Of a stretch of 18,977 bases of DNA, positions 1 through 5,333 are shown in pieces. This DNA is from Pseudomonadota bacterium (lineage in GTDB: Bacteria > Pseudomonadota > Gammaproteobacteria > Xanthomonadales > Xanthomonadaceae), in the NCBI GenBank assembly GCA_023393895.1, contig JAEXBT010000071.1:1-18977 (forward strand), read 5' to 3'. A program made the position numbers and the translations under genes. The notes under the pieces were generated by a model, which worked only from the letters and a program-made list of their open reading frames with translations, had not been told where the DNA came from and did no database searches. Each line of letters opens with the position of its first letter. The stretch's first letter is position 1.

Positions 1-2
1 CT

Positions 3-377
3 CTTGGGGGAGCGTTCGCGCTCCTGCTCATTGCCCGGACGTGGCGGCGTGCCGCTGTCCGTTATGGACATGAAGTGCTGCGGCGCTTGACGCACCACCT
101 GCGCGGACTCAGCCTCCGCGGCACCGAGCTGGAGGTGGACGCACTGGCAGGTGCCGCTGACCTGCTCCTGGTCGCAGTCGTCGGCCTTTTCCCTTTGAGC
201 TTCCTGCTCCAATCGGTCACGTTTGGACTCCAGGCCGTCGGTAGCGCGGGGACCATGCTGCTCGCCTTGGCCAGCATTCCGGTCTGGATGGTTGTGTTCC
301 TGATCGCCATCCGCGACGCCTTGAGTGGCTATCGGACCGTCAATCAACTGACCGATGGGCTCCTGCACCGATTCTGA
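3..377 (+). CDS. C-terminal part of a membrane protein (5' end outside window)
   Basis: This reading frame is open from the first bases of the window to a TGA at 377, giving at least 124 residues, so the gene very probably starts upstream. A GTG at 75 could serve as a start, but the codons before it encode a hydrophobic stretch (LGGAFALLLIA) followed by Arg-rich sequence, typical of a membrane helix and its cytoplasmic edge. Two further hydrophobic segments follow: around ADLLLVAVVGLFPLSFLLQ and MLLALASIPVWMVVFLIAI. At least three transmembrane helices are therefore likely and the product should sit in the inner membrane. I recognise no family and see no catalytic motif. The gene ends about 130 bp before the left end of the mobile element and probably belongs to the host backbone. 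Confidence 0.55.
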   Translation, partial: LGGAFALLLIARTWRRAAVRYGHEVLRRLTHHLRGLSLRGTELEVDALAGAADLLLVAVVGLFPLSFLLQSVTFGLQAVGSAGTMLLALASIPVWMVVFLIAIRDALSGYRTVNQLTDGLLHRF

Positions 378-504
378 CGCCGGGGGGCATCGTCGCGAGA
401 CGCTCCTCGGGTCGCCCGCCATCGCGGACATCTAGCTTCCATATAGGCCGCCTCAGGAGGGCGGTGCGGCCCAACTTGATGATGCGAATTGCAGGCAGCC
501 CGAA

Positions 505-577
505 TGCCCCCTGTCGCCCCCGGGTTGGGGGCAGGTCAAATGGAACGCTAAATCAAGCGCTTGCGCCGCCAGTCGAC
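505..577 (+). repeat. Left terminal inverted repeat (TIR-L)
   Basis: Reading inward, the repeat opens with TGCCCCCTGTCGCCCC, then GGTTGGGGGC after two variable bases, a more variable middle, and ends with CTTGCGCCGCCAGTCGAC. The same blocks at the same spacing occur in reverse complement at the right end. The copy contains a perfect 10-bp palindrome, CAAGCGCTTG, and the GCCCCC/GGGGGC arms can pair across the outer part. Such dyads are typical of recombinase binding sites. A further matching block, CCAGTCACGC, lies at 593-602, still in register with its partner on the right. Confidence 0.85.
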
Positions 578-592
578 ACGCGCTGCCGCCTT

Positions 593-602
593 CCAGTCAC
601 GC
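593..602 (+). repeat. Inner subterminal repeat block, left copy
   Basis: CCAGTCACGC here matches CCAATCACGC in reverse complement at 18256-18265. The block lies 15 bp inside the main TIR on both sides with no gap, although the intervening bases are poorly conserved. It resembles the CCAGTCGAC at the inner edge of the TIR, hinting at an iterated arm-type binding motif. Confidence 0.55.
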
Positions 603-684
603 GAACCGGATACTTTGATGAACGAATACGCCCACGGGTAGCGCATTGCGGTCGACATTCTTCGGCTGCCGTGAAGCACTCAAT

Positions 685-700
685 CGTTGGCGCGCCAACG
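685..700. promoter_or_regulatory. Perfect 16-bp palindrome CGTTGGCGCGCCAACG
   Basis: A perfect dyad with 8-bp arms and no spacer lies between TIR-L and the first cargo gene. It could be an operator for the cargo operon or a recombinase/accessory-protein site. No regulator gene is recognised nearby, so the role is open. Confidence 0.4.
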
Positions 701-732
701 CCGTCCGAGGCCCGCAAAACGCGGATGCGAAC

Positions 733-748
733 CCGGTGCTGGCACCGG
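733..748. promoter_or_regulatory. Short hairpin CCGGTGC-TG-GCACCGG
   Basis: Seven-base perfect arms separated by two bases lie about 120 bp upstream of the first cargo gene. With the palindrome at 685-700 it gives the leader two strong dyads. It may be a protein-binding site; as an RNA hairpin its 2-nt loop is too tight without opening the inner pair. Confidence 0.25.
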
Positions 749-868
749 CAGGTTGGCGTGAGGCGGTTGCCTGGATGCGGTGCCGTCGCACTCGGTGAGC
801 CGATCGCGCATTACATAGACAGCCCGGCGTCCGTCGCCGCGCCATGGCCAACGCAGGGGGGGGGAACC

Positions 869-1249
869 ATGCTCGATTCTTTAGAAATCCAGACATTGCT
901 GGAACAACGTGGGTTCGAACCGGTCGATGCGCGCACCCACGCCATTGGGTTCGCGCATCCGGATTTGACCGGCCATCTCATCTATCTCAAGGACGGCCGT
1001 GATCGCCGTGATGCGCCGCGCAAGGCGGTGCGCAAGCAGCCCCTGGTCGTGCATCCGGCCATTGCCGACCTGCCTGGATTCGCAACGAACCGCGCGGTCC
1101 AGCTGGGGGGCAGTCGGCCCTACATGAACTCGAACATGACTGCCTTTCCCAAGTGCGATGGCAAGAGCGCGCAAGGCGTGGCGATGGGCATCGTCGATGC
1201 GGCGGCACTGGACGAGGTACTCGCGCTGCACGGCTGGCCCGGGCTCTGA
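869..1249 (+). CDS. Small protein of unknown function, first gene of the cargo
   Basis: This 126-residue protein begins MLDSLEIQTLLEQRGFEPVD and I do not assign it to a family. I chose the ATG at 869 because the frame upstream, although open to 464, translates into Arg/Pro-rich sequence with no protein character, whereas from 869 on the composition is normal. The start follows a run of nine G (856-864), four bases before the ATG, in the position of a Shine-Dalgarno. The protein is soluble, with a basic middle (KDGRDRRDAPRKAVRK) and a conserved-looking LVVHPAIADLPG segment; no signal peptide or membrane helix is seen. It precedes the restriction gene by 165 bp on the same strand, so an accessory or regulatory role for that operon is possible but only inferred from position. 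Confidence 0.65.
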   Translation: MLDSLEIQTLLEQRGFEPVDARTHAIGFAHPDLTGHLIYLKDGRDRRDAPRKAVRKQPLVVHPAIADLPGFATNRAVQLGGSRPYMNSNMTAFPKCDGKSAQGVAMGIVDAAALDEVLALHGWPGL

Positions 1250-1414
1250 GGGAGGCTAAGGCAGGCCGGATCGATTCGATGCGGGCGGTTCGGGCGAGCA
1301 TGGGCCGTGGCGAGATGCGGCGTCGAATCCTTGCCGCCTGTCGTGCGCCATACTGTTCGGGTTGATCAGGCCGTCATCACCGGCCTGCACTACATCAAGA
1401 AAGGTCGGGGGACC

Positions 1415-4400
1415 ATGAGCAACGCCTTCTTCGAACAACCTATCCTCAATTCACCCTACGACTGCCCGTCCCGGCACTGGGAATTGGACGCCACTGGCCA
1501 GCCGACCCAGCAGATCGCCAACAGCCGTCGTCGCGCCGACTTCATCACCCCGATCCCCAAGCCGCGCAAGCGCAAGGGCGGCGCAGGCGACCAGGCCAGC
1601 CTGACCTTCGACGAAGGCAAGGGACTCTCGACCGAAGAACAGGCGTACGACCACACCGCCATCATCAACGCAGTGCGCCACGAGGTCGACCTGTGGCGCA
1701 AGCTTCCGCAGGCGCAGTGGCGGGTGACCCCGGAAACCGCCAGGCTGCTGGAGCACTGGCGCAACCACAGGTTCGCGGGAATCCGCCCGTTCTTCTGCCA
1801 GGTGGAGGCGGCCGAAACCGCGATCTGGCTGACCGAGGTCGCGCCGCAGATCGGCAAGAACGGCCAGCGCTTCCTCGATCACCTGGCCAAGGCAAATGGT
1901 GATGCCAACCCGGAGTTGATGCGGTTGGCGCTGAAGCTGGCCACCGGCGCCGGCAAGACCACGGTCATGGCCATGCTCATCGCCTGGCAGACCATCAATG
2001 CCGTGCGCCATCCGGGCAGCAAGAGGTTCACCCGCGGCTTCCTGCTGGTTGCACCGGGCATCACCATCAAGGACCGCCTGCGCGTCCTGCAGCCCAATGA
2101 CCCGGACAGCTACTACGCCAGCCGTGAGATCGTGCCGCGTGACATGCTGCCGGACCTGGACAAGGCCCGGATCGTCATCACCAACTACCACGCGTTCAAG
2201 CTGCGCGAGCGGATCGAGATCTCCAAGGGCGGACGGCGTTTGCTGGAAGGACGCACCGGCGAGGCGCTGCAGACGCTGGAAACCGAAGGCCAGATGCTGC
2301 AGCGGGTGATGCCGGAATTGATGGGCGTGAAGCACATCCTGGCGATCAACGACGAGGCCCACCACTGCTATCGGGAAAAGCCGCCCGAGGAGAGCGAGGA
2401 GGACCTGACCACCGACGAGAAGGCCGAGGCCAAGGAGAACAACGAGGCCGCGCGGCTGTGGATCTCCGGGCTGGAGGCGGTCAACCGCAAGCTGGGCCTG
2501 CAACAGGTCATCGACCTGTCCGCCACACCGTTCTTCCTGTCCGGTTCCGGCTATGCCGAGGGCACCCTGTTCCCCTGGACCATGAGCGATTTCTCGCTGA
2601 TGGACGCCATCGAATGCGGCATCGTCAAACTGCCGCGCGTGCCGGTGGCCGACAACATCCCGGGCGCGGAGATGCCCATCTACCGGGAACTGTGGAAGCA
2701 CATCGGCAATAAGATGCCGAAGAAGGGCCGCGGCAAGGGCGCGGTGCTCGACCCACTGGCCATACCGGTGGAGTTGCAAACCGCCCTGGAAGCGCTCTAC
2801 GGCCACTACGTCAAGACGTTTGATGCGTGGAAGAAGGCCGGCATCCGCGTGCCGCCCTGCTTCATCGTGGTCTGCAACAACACCGCCACATCGAAACTGG
2901 TCTACGACTACATCTCCGGGTTCGAGCGCCAGAACGCGGACGGCACGGCAACGCCCGTACCCGGACGGCTTGAGCTGTTCCGCAACTTCGATGAGCATGG
3001 CAATCCACTGGCGCGCCCCAATACGTTGCTGATCGACAGTGAGCAGCTGGAATCGGGCGATGCGCTGGACGACAACTTCCGCGGCATGGCCGCCGACGAG
3101 ATCGAGCGCTTTCGCCGCGAGATCATCGAGCGTACCGGCGATCGCAAGCAGGCCGAGTCCATCACCGACCAGGACCTGCTGCGCGAGGTGATGAACACCG
3201 TCGGCAAGGAAGGCCGCTTGGGCGAAGGCATCCGCTGCGTGGTTTCGGTCTCCATGCTCACTGAAGGGTGGGATGCCAATACCGTCACCCACATTCTGGG
3301 CGTGCGCGCCTTTGGCACGCAGCTGCTGTGCGAGCAGGTGATCGGTCGGGCACTGCGCCGGCTGTCGTATGAGCTCAACGACGAAAACCTGTTCGACGTC
3401 GAGTACGCGGACGTGTTCGGCATTCCGTTCGACTTCACCGCCACCCCGGTGGTGGCCAAGCCACCCAAGCCGCGCGAGACGGTACACGTCAAGGCTGTGC
3501 GCCCGGACCGCGATGCCCTGGAAATCGAGTTCCCGCGGGTGCAGGGTTATCGCGTCGAACTGCCCGAAGACCAGCTGGAAGCGGAATTCAATGCCGATCA
3601 CCACCTCAGCCTGACCCCGGAGATGGTGGGAGCCACCAAGACCCACAATGCCGGCATCATCGGCGAGGCAGTGGAGTTAGATGTCAGGCATCTGGGCGAT
3701 GTGCGCCAATCCACCCTGCTGATGGAGCTGACCAAGCACCTGCTGTTTCAGCATTGGCGCGATCCGGGCGAAGAGCCGCCGATCAACCTGTTCCACCAAC
3801 TCAAGCGCATCACCCGCCAATGGCTGGACGAGTGCCTCGAATGCAAGGGCAGCACCTACCCAGCACAACTGATGTACCGCGAGCTGGCGGACATGGCTTG
3901 CGAGCGCATCACCAAGGGCATCACCAACAAGGAGTTGCAGAAGGGCCGGCAAGTCAAGGCCATCCTCGACCCGTTCAACCCCGTCGGCAGCACCGCCTAC
4001 GTGGGATTCAACACCTCGCGCGAGGATCGTTGGGAAACGCTGGGCCCGCCGCCGAAGAATCACGTGAATTGGGTGATTCTGGATAGCGGCTGGGAAGCCG
4101 AGTTCTGCCGCGTGGCCGAATCCCACCCGCGGGTGCTGGCCTACACCAAGAACCACAACCTGGGCCTGCTCGTGCCTTACCGGTTCGGCGCGCTCACCCG
4201 CACCTACATCCCCGACTTCATCGTCAAGGTCGATGACGGGCGCGGGCCGGGCGATCCCCTGCACCTGATTGTGGAAGTGAAGGGCTACCGCCGCGAGGAC
4301 GCCAAGGAGAAAAAGTCCACCATGGACACCTATTGGGTGCCCGGCGTGAACCACCTGGGCACGCATGGCCGCTGGGCGTTCGTGGAGTTCGCCGACGTGT

Positions 4401-4483
4401 ACGAGATGGAAGAGGACTTCGCCGAGAAGGTCGAGCAACACTTCAACAACATGGTGGCCTCGGTCACAGGAGGTGCCGGGTGA
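1415..4483 (+). CDS. Type III-like restriction endonuclease subunit (SF2 helicase plus PD-(D/E)XK nuclease)
   Basis: The 1022-residue product has the layout of Res subunits: an N-terminal extension (MSNAFFEQPILNSPYDCPSRHWEL), an SF2 ATPase/translocase core and a C-terminal nuclease. Visible motifs are Walker A GAGKT with K181, DEAH-type box D313-E-A-H316, SAT at 369-371, a motif V region around TEGWDANT, and motif VI QVIGRALRR at 641-649. The nuclease motif is P933-D934 followed by E954-V-K956 (IPDF...VEVKG). It resembles the group I know as BPTD_3080-type restriction endonucleases rather than classical EcoP1I Res. It should cut foreign DNA together with the methyltransferase encoded at 5334. 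The ATG at 1415 is chosen over 1307 because family members begin MSN-x-FF and AAAGG precedes it. The stop overlaps the GTG of dinD (GTGA), implying translational coupling. No damage is seen. Confidence 0.9.
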   Translation: MSNAFFEQPILNSPYDCPSRHWELDATGQPTQQIANSRRRADFITPIPKPRKRKGGAGDQASLTFDEGKGLSTEEQAYDHTAIINAVRHEVDLWRKLPQAQWRVTPETARLLEHWRNHRFAGIRPFFCQVEAAETAIWLTEVAPQIGKNGQRFLDHLAKANGDANPELMRLALKLATGAGKTTVMAMLIAWQTINAVRHPGSKRFTRGFLLVAPGITIKDRLRVLQPNDPDSYYASREIVPRDMLPDLDKARIVITNYHAFKLRERIEISKGGRRLLEGRTGEALQTLETEGQMLQRVMPELMGVKHILAINDEAHHCYREKPPEESEEDLTTDEKAEAKENNEAARLWISGLEAVNRKLGLQQVIDLSATPFFLSGSGYAEGTLFPWTMSDFSLMDAIECGIVKLPRVPVADNIPGAEMPIYRELWKHIGNKMPKKGRGKGAVLDPLAIPVELQTALEALYGHYVKTFDAWKKAGIRVPPCFIVVCNNTATSKLVYDYISGFERQNADGTATPVPGRLELFRNFDEHGNPLARPNTLLIDSEQLESGDALDDNFRGMAADEIERFRREIIERTGDRKQAESITDQDLLREVMNTVGKEGRLGEGIRCVVSVSMLTEGWDANTVTHILGVRAFGTQLLCEQVIGRALRRLSYELNDENLFDVEYADVFGIPFDFTATPVVAKPPKPRETVHVKAVRPDRDALEIEFPRVQGYRVELPEDQLEAEFNADHHLSLTPEMVGATKTHNAGIIGEAVELDVRHLGDVRQSTLLMELTKHLLFQHWRDPGEEPPINLFHQLKRITRQWLDECLECKGSTYPAQLMYRELADMACERITKGITNKELQKGRQVKAILDPFNPVGSTAYVGFNTSREDRWETLGPPPKNHVNWVILDSGWEAEFCRVAESHPRVLAYTKNHNLGLLVPYRFGALTRTYIPDFIVKVDDGRGPGDPLHLIVEVKGYRREDAKEKKSTMDTYWVPGVNHLGTHGRWAFVEFADVYEMEEDFAEKVEQHFNNMVASVTGGAG

Positions 4484-5322
4484 AATCCGAACTCGTCGAA
4501 AGCCTGACCGACAACTTCGAGGCCCATGCCCACCAGACCGATGGCGGCGTGGAGTTCTGGCTGGCCCGCGACATCCAGCATCTGCTGGGCTACAGCAAGT
4601 GGGACAACTTCCTGAACGTGGTCAGCAAGGCCAAGACCGCCTGCGAAGTCTCTGGACATGCGATTGAGGACCATTTTGCCGACGTCGGGAAGATGGTCGA
4701 CCTGGGCTCCGGCAGCCAGCGTGAGGTGGATGACTTGATGCTCACGCGCTATGCCTGCTACCTGATTGCCCAGAACGGCGACCCACGCAAGCAGGAAATC
4801 GCCTTCGCGCAGACCTACTTCGCCTTGCAGACCCGGCGCGCCGAGCTGATCGAGCAGCGACTGCTGGAGCATGAGCGTGTCCAGGCGCGCAGGAAGCTGA
4901 GCGCGACGGAGAAAGAGCTCTCCAGCGTCATCTTTCAGCAGACTGGGGGCAATCAGAATTTTGCCCTGATCCGCAGCAAGGGCGACCACGCCTTGTTCGG
5001 CCGCAACACTCAGGACATGAAAGAGCGCTGGCAGATACCGGGCAACCGGCCGCTGGCCGACTTCGCTCCTACGCTGATCCTCAAGGCCAAGGACTTCGCC
5101 ACCGAAATCACCATCCACAACGCACGGCAGCATCGCATGCAGACCGAAGCGGCGATCTCCAGCGAGCACGTCACCAACAACAAGGCCGTCCGCCAGACCT
5201 TGCTGAATCGCGGTATCCAGCCGGAAAACCTGCCGCCTGCCGAAGACGTCAAGAAAGTCGAGCGCCGCCTTGCCGCCGCCGACAAGAAGTCGCTGGACAA
5301 GCCCGACGCGCTGGACAACTGA
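4480..5322 (+). CDS. dinD: DNA damage-inducible protein D (DinD)
   Basis: The 280-residue protein has the hallmarks of DinD: FWLARDIQHLLGYSKW near residue 26 (BRO/KilA-like N-terminal fold), LTRYACYLIAQNGD at about 88, KGDHALFGRNTQDMKERW at about 167, and RPLADFAPTLILKAKDFATEIT after it. E. coli DinD (about 274 aa) is SOS-induced and has been reported to act against RecA filaments, so length and motifs fit a complete protein. The GTG start at 4480 overlaps the restriction gene's stop and has a strong AGGAGG about 8 bases upstream. The methyltransferase gene starts 11 bp after the stop. Here dinD has no promoter of its own visible and sits inside a restriction operon, which suggests it works with restriction, for instance by modulating RecA-dependent repair or induction after cleavage. 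That role is inferred. Confidence 0.9.
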   Translation: MKSELVESLTDNFEAHAHQTDGGVEFWLARDIQHLLGYSKWDNFLNVVSKAKTACEVSGHAIEDHFADVGKMVDLGSGSQREVDDLMLTRYACYLIAQNGDPRKQEIAFAQTYFALQTRRAELIEQRLLEHERVQARRKLSATEKELSSVIFQQTGGNQNFALIRSKGDHALFGRNTQDMKERWQIPGNRPLADFAPTLILKAKDFATEITIHNARQHRMQTEAAISSEHVTNNKAVRQTLLNRGIQPENLPPAEDVKKVERRLAAADKKSLDKPDALDN

Positions 5323-5333
5323 GTAACCGATCC

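Larger units (their letters stand above)
378..868. other. Non-coding stretch holding the left end of the mobile element
   Basis: About 490 bp lie between the membrane-protein gene and the first cargo gene. The host-side part (378-504) contains a GC-rich potential hairpin (GGCCGC at 446-451 with GCGGCC at 466-471, plus inner CCGCC/GGCGG arms) that could be a weak terminator but has no T-run. The element-side part carries the left terminal inverted repeat (505-577), an inner repeat block (593-602), a 16-bp palindrome (685-700) and a hairpin (733-748). An open frame crosses most of the stretch but its translation is Arg/Pro-rich and not protein-like, so I do not call a gene. I see no tRNA or convincing promoter. 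Confidence 0.5.

Noticed and set aside
464..868. N-terminal extension of the small cargo protein
   Set aside because: The extension would cross the TIR and its translation is Arg/Pro/Cys-rich without protein character; the start at 869 is better.
1331..1356. TTGCCG / TACTGT as a promoter for the restriction gene
   Set aside because: The spacing is only 14 bp, too short for a sigma-70 promoter.
1451..3646. Long minus-strand open frame (731 codons) opposite the restriction gene
   Set aside because: It is a shadow of the GC-rich restriction gene, whose motifs are unmistakable. The antisense translation is rich in Leu/Gly/His/Gln repeats and has no motifs.
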